From assembly GCA_000827495.1 (NCBI GenBank), contig KN817518.1, positions 832,405 through 896,404 on the forward strand: 64,000 bases of DNA. Direction: 5' to 3'. Of the stretch, positions 11,624 to 21,989 are shown piece by piece; within the stretch, counting starts at the first letter, position 1, and each line of letters opens with the position of its first letter. The position numbers and the translations under genes are program-made. The notes under the pieces are model-generated. The model did no database searches. It was given only the letters and a program-made list of their open reading frames with translations, and was not told where the DNA came from. The DNA comes from Hypholoma sublateritium FD-334 SS-4. Taxonomy: Eukaryota; Basidiomycota; Agaricomycetes; Agaricales; Strophariaceae.

Positions 11624-12859
11624 TTATTCGTGGCATTGGAAGGGAGACAGAGGGTCAGAGAGGGAGTATCTTTGCTCGCTTGCAATCGAAGTAGGTTGAG
11701 CAACCTCGCTTTTCTGCTTAGGTTCTCTGACCATCTGTGCGGCGAAAATTGAAGCGTCGATCAGGTCGCAGAAACAATGGCACCTCCAGGAAAACGCTTA
11801 CGATTTGGATAAGAATTGGTTTGCCAGTCCATTCAGGGTTTCCGTCTCCCATATAGTACGTTCCAGCTGTCTCAAAGCCATGTGAACGGTAAAAAGTATT
11901 GTTCTCTGTATTGCTTGACTGCAGCCACGATGCTTGGCCGGTCGAATCAGCCTAGAATCAAGAATAATTAGTACGATGTAAAAAAAAGAGGTAACGAATG
12001 ATGATATTAAATAATATACATACTAAGTCGTTGATAGCTTCAAGGAGGGCGCCCCCATATCCATGTCCTTGACTTTCGGGATCTGTGGCCAGAAGGCTCA
12101 CATAAATCATAGAGGAAACTCGGTCCCCAATTGCCAGTCTTACTGCGACTGTAGATTTTTCGGCTAGTTCAGCTGCCCTCTACATTGAAATTAGATCAGC
12201 AAGCCCAAAAAGATAAGCGATAACAGCAAGGCACCGCAGCGGCACAAACCTTTTTCTGTTCTGTAGTTTGGTGAGATGAGATGGTTTTTGAAAGCCGGGT
12301 TAACAGGGTATGTATGAGTCGACCAATTGGCTTCTGCGGTCTGCTAGTGCCAGTGCGGCTGGAACAGTAGGGAAAATAAATCAGGTGAATTTTGCGAATC
12401 GCGCAGCAGCAGCCTGATGTGACAAGCGCTGCGCAAATATGACTCACACCACAATCAAGGAGGCGCCGCGGTGCACAGTCAATACCAGCTGACGCGTCTT
12501 CCATAAGCTTAGAAATAAAATATTCTGGGTTCTCGTCCTAATCGGCTTTTTTTCGCCCTTCAATAAATGGCTTCCCGATCAGCAAAAATACCGGAGAAAT
12601 CTTTTAAACAGGCTTACAGCTCTCATGTACAAGCCAAATGAATCGGATTCGAAGGCATGTTCTACAGTTTTAGCTGCCCTCCATAGATGACCTGGATATG
12701 GATATGTCAACGTCCGGATACCGCACAATAAATTGCAGGGACAGTACTAAATCTCATGCGCTTTGGTTGAGTGGAACTCGGAGCTGCGAAGAGTTGAGCT
12801 TCGGAGTCCTTTGTAGTTTCTCGATGTGCGATTGCGATTCTGAGTGCGAAAGTTGTCAT
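11624..12859 (-). CDS. GNAT-family N-acetyltransferase (exon structure partly unresolved)
   Basis: Predicted acyl-CoA N-acyltransferase. The CoA-binding motif A is clear (LLATDPESQGHGYGGALLEA, about 12040-12100), followed by a short C-terminal domain with the typical NTFYRSHGFETAGTYYMGDG and the stop at 11624-11626. The start at 12859 (MTTFALRIAIAH) lies about 60 bases downstream of a TATA box. A 56-nt intron (gtactg...atccag) then joins MRFS to SHLWRAAKTVEHAFESDSFG, and another joins it to DENPEYFISKLMED. The stretch around 12190-12480 could not be joined in one consistent frame; an unusual splice or an inactivating change is possible. The substrate is unknown. Confidence 0.65.
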
Positions 12860-13682
12860 AGTCGGGCTTTTTGAGAGATGAGGGGAAAGGTCTGGAATTT
12901 CAGCCTTCAAAACCATATATATAGGGCGCGATTAGTGTCAATGTCCAAGAGCTTGTGGAAGCAGCAGTGCGGCGCAGCCAATGCGCAGCAGCGTGACCAT
13001 CTGCATGCCGCAAGGGAAAACGAATGGGACAGGGTATCAAAAAATGTCCGAATAAAACGATTTGATTGATTTTACTTACAGTGGAACCACGGCACATAAG
13101 TATCGCAACTTTATCTGTTTTTCGCCGCGATGTTTCTGGTTCACAGTTTATAAAAAGGCGCTTAATTATATGTGGGACCGTGCTGGCAGTACCAAGCAAA
13201 TGTGCTATTCATAGGTGACGGCATCATGACAGAGAGAAGACGGTGGTGGGAGCGTTGGCAGAAGTGTAAAATATGTCCCTATCGATCCAATGCTGAGTTT
13301 GGCACTTGTTGGGCTCGAAGTTTAGCCCATGGTAAGTTTATGTCGACCGACATTCCGCTACGTCCGTTTCTCGCAAGCATTTAAGCTGCACAGAGAGCGT
13401 CAGAATTATTTCGGACCACAGGCCAAACCTAGCAGAGGGAGAGGCAGTATCAGAAGTACTTGGACGAGAAAAATCCGACACTGTCCAGAGTGGAGGTTCA
13501 AACGTTCAAATTCAAACTTCGAGAAGCCCTGCGTTTGGAGTCTGGACTCCGCTTGTCATTTGCGGGCTACACGTGACGGGGCAAATTTATGCCGAAAACG
13601 GGCATGCTCGCCCTTGATTTATTAACCCTTCTTGCACCTCCCCTTAATACCCATCTCTCGTTCTCTGTTCTTGCCTATCATC
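12860..13682. promoter_or_regulatory. Divergent intergenic region, GNAT / GPI protein
   Basis: No gene recognised in 823 bases. It holds the GNAT TATA box and a CACGTG hexamer at 13570-13575, about 110 bases upstream of the plus-strand gene, followed by a C/T-rich leader. Open frames here have no recognisable motifs. Confidence 0.45.
12911..12924 (-). promoter_or_regulatory. TATA box of the GNAT gene
   Basis: An alternating TATATATA stretch about 55-65 bases upstream of the minus-strand ATG at 12859. It supports that start codon. Confidence 0.5.
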
Positions 13683-14406
13683 ATGCGTGTCGCTGCCTGC
13701 ATCCTCGCCCTCGCCTCTTCTGCCCTCGCCTACTCCGTGACCTCGCCAAACGAAGTTCAAGGATGGACTAACCAGGGAGGCCAGCCGTATGTCCTTCGTC
13801 GTCATTCATAGTGATTCTGTCTGTAACCTTGCCTGCCTCGACAGCCTCGTCTGGACACGCGTTGACACCGACGCTCTAAATTTCACCGCCCTCTTAGTTA
13901 ATCAGGTGCGCGCTGTTTCCCCATTTCCATATCCTTTATCTCATCCTCCTTGCAGCAAATTAGCGGCTTTAGCCCCCAGATTTTAGCTGCATTGGTCGAC
14001 GGAACGCTTGGCAAGGTCAACCTCAACCCGCCCAGCGGAGGATGGACCGTTGGAAGTGGTTTCCGCGTTAACCTCGTCGCCAATGACACTCAGCTTAACA
14101 CTATCCTGGCCCAATCCCCAACCTTCAACATCACTGCATCGACGTCGACATCGACCACTCCTACCACGGGAAGGTGATTCGTTGCTTATACCATGTTGAC
14201 GGTTTTTTATAAACTCAATTTCATCCAGCACGTCTAGCACAGGAATTGTTATTACCACCACACCCGCCACTGCTACCACCACGGCAGACACTACAGACAA
14301 CACCGATCCTATCATCGTTCCTACATCGAACGCTGCCATGTCCGGGGTTGCCTTCAATGGGGGCCTTCTCGGGCTAATTTCTCTCCTGGGATTTGTGCTA
14401 GCCTGA
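13683..14406 (+). CDS. Small secreted GPI-anchored Ser/Thr-rich protein
   Basis: Predicted cell-surface protein of 186 aa. Exons 13683-13786, 13845-13905, 13956-14173, 14229-14406 (sum divisible by three). It begins with a signal peptide (MRVAACILALASSALA). A short beta-type domain follows: YSVTSPNEVQGWTNQGG, VWTRVDTDALNFTALLVNQ, GSGFRVNLVANDTQLNTILA. This resembles the Kre9/Knh1-type N-terminal domain of fungal wall proteins. A Ser/Thr-rich stalk follows and a hydrophobic C-terminus (NGGLLGLISLLGFVLA) ends at the stop, the arrangement of a GPI-anchor signal. Its role in the wall is inferred; no catalytic residues are apparent. Confidence 0.8.
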
Positions 14407-14697
14407 TTAATTTGGGTTCCTTTGTCTTTCGTGAGGAAAGACGTCCACTCGTTTAGATCCCATTCCTTCCACTTCCACCCTTGGACATGTATGCCTATTT
14501 GAGTATACTTTGTTTGACTTTTACGGACTACAACAACGTATCCTAATTATTCCTCCCGCCCATGCTACTCCTTACGTAGGCCATCAGACTAGCCTGTAAT
14601 ATGATGTGATATCCAGTCATTCTTCTAAAGCATTGTCTCTTACACCTTGCTGCTTTGTGTGTGCTGTGGCGCGGGATTGATCATTTATGTTGTTTGA

Positions 14698-16385
14698 TTA
14701 GGCATGCAAGTGACGACCAACAGCGCCCCACCAGCCTATGCCAGCAACACCTCCCATAAGAATGGCGACAGGTGGCGGCGTCGAGAACCATTCAACGAAC
14801 GTCAAAGTGACTGCAGCGATCACCAACCACCACGGTTCCTCCCCCAGGCTGATTCCCGTCGTTTCCTCTGCTGTGAGGAATCCTATCTCCCAGAGGCGAT
14901 AGACCGCAGTGAATACGAAACCCACAGCAGCAGCGTTCACGCCACGCAACACGCTCAGCACGGCCCTGCGCTTCCTCAGCGTCCGCCATACGCTCTGGAA
15001 CCCGATCGACAGCAGCAGCCCGGGCGAGAATATGCTCAGAAATGAAAGAAGTGAGCCAATTATCGTCGGAAGTGACTTGTCCGCCTTGGGCCCAACCAGC
15101 ACGAGTGCCCCGAGGTACACTGCGAAATTAAAGTTGGGGCCAGGCATGGCCTGGATGACGGCTAACCCAAGGAGGAAGTCGCGAGGTGATACCCATCCGG
15201 GAGCGACAACATAGTCTCTGAGGAGGGGGATCACCACGGGACCGCCGCCGAATATGATCGTCCCGGCGAGTATCATGTTGTTGCAGAGTTTGAGCAGAAG
15301 AGGTGGGTGTCCCAACACTCCTCGTAATACCATGAAAACTGCGAAAACTGTGAAGAAGGCGGTGATAACGCTTAATCCGACTTTTATCGGAACGTTATGC
15401 GCGGAAATGTCGATGCGAGATGGCTGTGTCCGGGCTACAGGCGTAGTACGCTGCGCATCTTCATCGGTTGTGCCCTGCGCCAGAGGTGGAGCTGTCTGCC
15501 GTCGGAGGGACCCTGATGTAATTGAGTTACGGGAAGACGGTTGCTCCATGCCCCCCATTGGAAGGCCCTCTTCCGGCTCAGTAATCTGTTCTTCCAGAGG
15601 AGGTCGCGCCGATCTCCTCCTGGACCTTCTCCTGTTCCTCCACTTTACTTGCAATCTTTGACCCGTCATATCCCATATCATTGTCACTTGGCCTGCAAAC
15701 ACGAGAAGCACCGGCAGGTACCACAGAGCATTGTAGCACAGCCCGCAGCAACCGCCGAATACGACCAGGAGGCGCGTTAATGGATCCGTGATTGCCTTTC
15801 GTGCGAGTTGCATTGCAGCAAGGGCGATGATACCCACTGTCGCGGCGTTGACTCCAGAAAGGACGGCGTACACTGGCCCCGGGAGCGTCTCGCCGATCTT
15901 TTCGACGGCGAGCGACAAGCCGTACATGGCAACGGCGCCAGGAAAGGACCACAGGAAGAATGCGAACATTGCGGGTATGATCCCCGCGTGGATGTGCGCG
16001 ATATTGAACAGCATCTTCGTCGATGCTGGGCCCGGAAGCGCCTGGGAGAGCGCGAATAGTTCTTGGTACTGCACGAAAATAAATAACCGCTGACTTCTCA
16101 ATAAAAGAAAGTACTTACTGTTTGCTCGTCTATCCATGGCGTCTTGCCGCGCCCATCGACAAACCGCTGGTGGAAAATCTGAAAATGGACTGGCGGGCCA
16201 CCAAACGCCGTGAAGCCCAAGTCAAATGTGCGCCAGAACACATCTAAAAGGCGTCTCAAGAGGGGCGCCGTGTTCGGCTGGTATGCTACCGCATGATCTA
16301 CGCTCTCTGAGGTGTTTGTGTCTCCGGGACGCCGCGTGTGGAGGAGGCGACGGAGAACGGAGCTAGTCAGAGTCATGAAAGACAT
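14698..16385 (-). CDS. CHR-family chromate transporter
   Basis: Predicted plasma-membrane chromate/anion transporter, 545 aa. Exons 16385-16119 and 16068-14698 with a 50-nt intron. It is the long two-domain form. The first half shows GFTAFGGPPVHFQIFHQRF and LSQALPGPASTKM; the second shows FGGGPVVIPLLRDYVV and AVIQAMPGPNFNFAVYLGAL. Each half thus carries the paired GGP and PGP signatures of the family and several hydrophobic segments. A hydrophilic loop of about 90 residues rich in Arg, Ser and Glu separates the halves. The family (ChrA in bacteria) exports chromate by proton antiport. In fungi the function is inferred, and sulfate or another oxyanion is possible. Confidence 0.88.
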
Positions 16386-16588
16386 TGCAAGTAAGATGTT
16401 GGGATTAGGGAGAATGTATATGAAGAATTATATACATGCTATCTCAGGGACCTAGCTTCTTCAGCGCTATCTTCCAAGGTAATTTGAACAGATACAAAGA
16501 TTGCGGGACCCCCGTCGCCGAAGTCGTCAGGGTAATGGCGAATTCAATATATGCTAGCAGCCCCGTGAACCGTGGCGACATCGATTAA

Positions 16589-16599
16589 AGATTGTACGT
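16589..16599 (+). repeat. Left target-site duplication of the LINE
   Basis: AGATTGTACGT here is repeated exactly at 18985-18995, directly after the poly(A) tract. The two copies bracket the retroelement, as expected for target-primed reverse transcription. The match may extend by up to two more A residues. Confidence 0.85.
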
Positions 16600-18584
16600 A
16601 CACAACTGACCAAATCAATGCATCAGAAAATAAGAAGAACGAAATATCAGCAAATTTTGCAGACGACACATACGCAGCCGCATCAGGTGCAACCATGAAC
16701 GAAGCCCTACAGAATCTAACGGAACTCTTCCATCGCGACGGAGGACCACTCAAATGGGCTGACTCCCACTTCTCAACATACGAATTCCATAAGTTCGTGC
16801 TAATGATGCTAACCCGAAAACTCCTACCAGACCCAACACCGCAACACCCCAAAAAGAGGAAAAAACAACCACCAGTCACCATCGTTCTCGACGACAAAAA
16901 CATCACATCAACGGATCAACACAAATTCTTGGGAGTAATCATCGACACGGAACTTCGCTTCAAGAAGCACTCCGACTACGTTCTAGGGAAAGGAATGAAA
17001 ATGGTAAACCAAGTACGACGGCTATCAAAAATGGCCCGAGGGATGCAAGGCGAATATGCAAGACGCATGTACTACGCCGCTGCCGCAGCAACCATGCACT
17101 ACGCCAACGACATCTGGTGTCCAACAGTACCCAACAGATACGGGAAGAAACAACGAGGCATGACAGGCGCCGTCAAGAAGATGGACTCAGTACAACGCAA
17201 GGCAGCAATTCAAACCACAGGAGCACTCAGAACAACACCAACGGATCTACTATTCGCCCACGCTGACATGATTCCTAACAGACTACAACTCATGAAAGCA
17301 ACACAAATAGCAGCCTTACGACTGGCAACACTACCGAAAACTCACCCACTCCACCGACATGTATCAGCAGCGAAGAAAAGACCCCCNCCCAAGCGACACC
17401 CCAGCCCACTACACGTCATCATGAACTCNACCAACCTCCTAAAGCAAGATATNGAAACCACATANCCGACNGCCAAGCACCCAAGATGGAACCCNCCAAC
17501 NAANATNACCATAGCGAAATCAAGACAAAGNGCAAAACAACAAGATGAACAAGACAACAGCGACATCAAAATATACACNGANGGATCAGGACAAAACGAC
17601 AAAATCGGAGCCGCAGCAGTACTATACGAACACAATCAACCCATCAAGATCGCCAGACATCACCTAGGACCAGCAACACGACACACCGTCTTCGANGGAG
17701 AATGCATAGGACAACTTTTGGGATTACAATTACTNGAAGATCGCGCAAAAACACTCAGGAANCAGCGACATACTAATACATACGTAAGCATAGCAGTAGA
17801 TAATCAATCTTCACTACAGGCACACGGGAGAAGGGAGCAGCTACCAGGATCACACATCGTCAACGAAATACTCAAGAAACATAGCATAATTACAAAACGA
17901 CACCCGAGGATTGTCATCAAATATCGTTGGATACCAGGACATGAGGACATACCGGCGAGCGATAAAGTGGACAGCGAAGCCAAAAGCGCAACGGAAGGCA
18001 AACAAAACGACACAGGGACCAAAACAGGGATCCTAGCAGCCGTCATACCCACCAGCAAAGCAGCTGTACGGCAGGAAATCAAGAAGCGCATCAAAAAGAA
18101 AAGCATCAACGACTTCCGGAACAACTCCACCAGATATCCCAGAATCGCCACTATCGACCCCTCCGTACCATCCCCAAAATACCGCGTCACATGCCAAACA
18201 ATGACAAGAAGCGCAACCAGCATCATCACTCAACTACGCACCCAACATGTCCCACTAGCCGCCTACTTGCACCGATTCAACCTCGCTGAGTCGCCTACCT
18301 GCCAACAATGCCATCAAAGCCCAGAAACAGTAGAACACTACATCAAGTACTGCAGAGCATACAAAAAGCAAAGACGAGCACTGAAATATGCCATTGGCCA
18401 CGCAACAGATGTAGGAACACACCTCTTAGGCACACGGAAAAACATCCGACACCTCCTCAAATATATCCACGACACAAAAAGATTTTTCGAGTCGCACGGC
18501 AACCTCAGACCAGAATCACAAACCCAGCGGACCAACACAGATGATCCAGACGACGAGACAGCAGCCGGAATAACTTGGGGATAA
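16600..18584 (+). pseudogene. LINE ORF2 fragment: RT C-terminal half, RNase H, zinc motif
   Basis: Open for about 660 codons but lacking the endonuclease and the N-terminal RT half, so it cannot be autonomous. Visible parts in order: NFADDT, the RT catalytic-box equivalent; a thumb-like region (HKFLGVIIDTELRFKKH, MDSVQRKAAIQTTGALRTTP); RNase H (GSGQNDKIGAAAVLY, GECIGQLLGLQL, AVDNQSSLQ, WIPGHEDIPASDKVDSEAK); and a C-terminal CQQCH...EHYIKYC zinc-type motif. Fifteen ambiguous bases fall between 17387 and 17762. One (17582) lies in the codon for the first RNase H acidic residue, which can only be Asp or Glu. The start is set by truncation, not by an ATG. Confidence 0.85.
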
Positions 18585-18984
18585 ACCGACCGAATACCAC
18601 AACAAGACATATCATTCAGACGAAGAAAATCCTAATAGCTGCTCCCGAACCCGTAAGTCCTTTTCTTTAAATTATCCCTTCCCTCTTCACCGATACCTAC
18701 TATCACTACACTTCAACCCCACAAACCCCTACAAAACACCCACCTTATAAACCATACATTACAATACGTACATACATACATACAAACCCCTTACGGTGCA
18801 CTGCACCTTGAGCCGCTCCTTAGAGGCCAACAATCCGTCGTCGAGTTAGACCGTCACACAAAACGACATGCATCATACATTATTACATAGACACATAGAA
18901 TACGCGTACTTAGACGTCCTACATAAGGCTTCACGCCTCAATGGACTATAATGGAAAGAAAAAAAAAAAAAAAAAAAAAAAAAA
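16600..18984 (+). mobile_element. 5'-truncated non-LTR retrotransposon (LINE)
   Basis: A 2.4-kb element flanked by an 11-bp direct repeat and ending in about 27 A residues (18959-18985). It begins inside the reverse-transcriptase domain and keeps the RT 3' part, an RNase H domain, a zinc-knuckle-like tail and about 375 bases of 3' UTR. Base use (A- and C-rich on the plus strand) differs from neighbouring genes. RT plus RNase H in one frame suggests a Tad1-like clade, common in fungi; this assignment is inferred. It sits between the chromate transporter promoter and the quinolinate phosphoribosyltransferase gene and disrupts neither reading frame. The long open frame and clean duplication argue for a fairly recent insertion. 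Confidence 0.88.
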
Positions 18985-18995
18985 AGATTGTACGT
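18985..18995 (+). repeat. Right target-site duplication of the LINE
   Basis: Exact copy of the 11 bases at 16589-16599, immediately after the poly(A) run. It defines the 3' insertion boundary. Confidence 0.85.
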
Positions 18996-19195
18996 GAGGC
19001 ACATGTTCAAAGTTTTGTAAAGGCCTGTGGTGGTCTGGAGCAAGTATTAAGTAGCGGCGGGACTATATCACGCGCGCGTCCCGGGTCCTGTCGGTCCCCA
19101 GAACCAACCGCATGCCGCGATCCCGCTTCTCTTTTCATCTCCCATTATTACACGTACAGATCCACGATCCACAGGATAGACCTGAGCACACTGCG

Positions 19196-20351
19196 ATGCC
19201 CGCCCACAATTCCTATGAGCACCTTCTGCCCCCGAGTTGGAAACAGCAAGTCACCGCCTGGCTCGTGGAGGACACACCGTCCTTCGACTACGGCGGCTAC
19301 GTCGTCGGCGAGGTCCTGCGCGAGGCCTTCCTTCTCGGGAAGGGCGCGCAGCCGGCCGTCCTCGCCGGGTCGCCCTTCGTTACCGAGATCTTCGCTCAGC
19401 TGGGTTGCGAGTGAGTGGGTCAGGCGCCTAATTCCTTACGACATGGCCTTATCTTATCTGCCACGCGCCGTAGAGTCGAGTGGCATGTCAAGGAAGGCGA
19501 TGTTTTCGAGCCTGTGAAGCACATCGCGACTGTGAAAGGGAAGGCGCGCTTCTTGCTTCTCGGCGAGCGGGTGGCGCTCAACCTCCTAGCTCGGTGTAGC
19601 GGAATCGCGACAAAGTAAGACCTACAACTTTCGCGTCTATACCTTCCGTTCAACATCCATGGTGCAGATCGAAGAGGATCAAGGATTTAGCCAGTGGTTA
19701 TGGATTTACTGGGACTATTGCTGGGACGCGCAAGACAACGCCAGGTCTGTTGTTGTTATCTTAGTAATCCTATGCCACTGAGATATTCCTGTAGGATTTA
19801 GACTGGTAGAGAAGTACGGAATGATGGTCGGCGGCATCGATCCCCATCGCCACGACCTGTCCAGCATGATCATGTTGAAGGACAACCACATATGGTCGTC
19901 GGGTAAGTCGAAATTGCAATATATGACTCTTAATACTCATGAGAGATTGCAGGCTCAATTACCGCCGCAATCCAGCAAGCCCGCGAAGTCGGCGGATTCA
20001 GTCTTCTCCTTGACGTCGAAGTTGGTTCCGAGGCAGAAGCAGACGAGGCTATCGACGCAGGCGCTGATATCATCATGCTGGACAATATAGAAGGTGCCGA
20101 GTTGGTGAACGTTGCAAGGTCGCTGAGGGAAAAATGGAAGGGTCAGCGAAAGTTCTTGTTTGAGACCAGTGGAAATATCACAGAAGCAAACTTACAAGAA
20201 AGAGCAATCAATGGTGCGTGTAAAATCATAGTCCATATTTGACCGTTTCTAAACAAAGGCTGTAGAGATTGATATCCTCAGCACAAGTGTGGTTCATCAG
20301 TCCGTTCAACATATTGACTTCAGCTTGAAAATTCAGAAGCCTAAGGTATAA
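19196..20351 (+). CDS. BNA6: Nicotinate-nucleotide pyrophosphorylase (quinolinate phosphoribosyltransferase)
   Basis: Predicted 295-aa enzyme that joins quinolinate and PRPP to give nicotinate mononucleotide, CO2 and pyrophosphate, the step that commits quinolinate to NAD. Exons 19196-19410, 19474-19614, 19668-19744, 19795-19902, 19953-20213, 20266-20351 (888 nt). Family blocks are intact: [33 protein letters not shown] (substrate-binding Arg-Lys), [39 protein letters not shown] and FETSGNI. Length is normal for the family. The start at 19196 ([15 protein letters not shown]) matches fungal N-termini better than the in-frame GTG or ATG upstream. It converges on an ACMSD-like gene whose stop is 95 bases away. 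Confidence 0.93.
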
Positions 20352-20446
20352 ACAATTTAATTGAAATGATAGTCTCAATGTAGATGTAGAATGTATACTC
20401 TGGGTATGGGCCTTCAACGCAGGATGTACCGCCTTTGCGTCTAACC

Positions 20447-21770
20447 CTATAAGTTGAACAAGGCTACCGCATTTTCTCCCCGTACGCCGCTCCTATCCTC
20501 CTCCGACCAACCCTGGACATCGTTGATAGCCTCAAGATTTTCAGTAACGCTCTTCCATTTTTCCGATGCAGAGAGTGGTGGGAAGAAGGGATGGTCAGTG
20601 CCGAAGAGCATCCTCTTACTCCCTGCACTCCTGTTCGGTGCGGCTTTTGCGGAGGAACCGGTTTCAAATTTATCCGCGCGCGAGATTACATCGCTGACGA
20701 AGCCAAGTTCCTCTGGACCGTAGGCCACTGCGTCAAGGTATAGCTTCCCCAGGTAGTATCGCGCGTCGTGCTTCAATCTGGATGCGACCACCGGGTCGTG
20801 GTCGATGCACGACGCGAGGCGCGACGATAGCGCAGGAAGGGCGCCTCCAGAGTGTGCCAACAATAGGCGAAGAGATGGGAACTTATCGAATACACCCGAT
20901 AATATAAGCCGCGTTGCTGCCTGCGACAGCGTTAGAATGGCTCAGGTGGAAGGTGGAAAAGTAAACAAAGATAATTGATGTACTCACGGTTGTGGTTTCG
21001 AACGGGAACCCTAAGGCAAGCGGCAGGACGTGACCATTGTCTTTATCGCCCCATGCACTTCCGTCCACACCGTAGTGGGGATGGAGGAAGACGACGAGAC
21101 CAGCCTTCTCGATGGCGGCCCACACGGGCTCCAGAGCTTCGTCATCGAGTCCTCGTCCAATTCCCCGTGTGCCCATGATCAAGCCGCGCAGATGAGGCAA
21201 TTCTCCAATCTGCTTCACGATATCCAGCAGAGCTGAAGTGGTGATCTCTGGGACCAGAGGCAGGAGACCGAAACCATAGAGGCGTTTGATTTGACGGCTA
21301 GCGACTGAAGGTGCGGTGGAACAGTATTCCTCCAGGTCATTATTTAATTCGGAAGCTAGGGTGTGCGCCTGAGATGCCGGAAGAAAGTCCAGCCAAGGGT
21401 TCGCCGTACTGGACGGTGCTCGATAAGAAACATGCACATGACGGAAAAGGTCAAGTTACCTGACTACGGAGATATCAATGCCGTGTTTGTCCATGAAGTT
21501 CAGTTTCTCTGAATTTGAAAGTAGGCATTACTGAAAGGATGGTTTAAGACACAAAAGTCGCGTACCTTCGCGATCCCAGTACTGTGGTCCTACAGGGCGA
21601 CCCCCACTCGGCTCATGGTCAAGGATAAGTAATCTATCCTCCGCGACGCCTTCCGAATTTACGATGGAACGTATCAACGGCACAGATGAACGCGACCTCA
21701 GTAACGCAGTATACCTGGGGAGATATACATGGGTGTGGATGTCAACCAAGAGTTTTGCAGGGAGGGGCAT
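20447..21770 (-). CDS. ACMSD-like amidohydrolase (aminocarboxymuconate-semialdehyde decarboxylase)
   Basis: Predicted zinc-dependent decarboxylase, 382 aa. Exons 21770-21566, 21508-21460, 21408-20988, 20920-20447 (1149 nt). The TIM-barrel amidohydrolase metal ligands are visible: DIHTHVYLPRY at the N-terminus, VVFLHPHYG in the middle, LLLAHSGGALPAL and LFGTDHPFFPP near the end. ACMSD removes CO2 from 2-amino-3-carboxymuconate semialdehyde, diverting tryptophan carbon from quinolinate and NAD towards glutarate. The N-terminal block and the NPWLDFLP segment are typical of fungal ACMSD entries, but related decarboxylases of this superfamily share the metal site. The tail-to-tail quinolinate phosphoribosyltransferase supports the assignment. 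Confidence 0.85.
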
Positions 21771-21989
21771 GACGGAGCAGAAGGACAGGGGGGAGAAGAT
21801 AAGCGCCTGATCGCTGCGGCTGCACGACGCGCCGTAGAGCGAACCGCGTGAATTGCATAGGCCAAATCCGGCGCCATGTTGGAACGATCATCATTTGGCC
21901 CGATCAAGCATCTTGGTTGCGGAAGCATATCCTCACTGACCCCAACCGCAGTGGCACGGTCATCTCATTCCCAAAGTCTCAGATTACCC

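Noticed and set aside
18959..18985. Poly(A) run as a simple microsatellite
   Set aside because: Its position at the LINE 3' end directly before the target duplication explains it as the retrotransposon tail.
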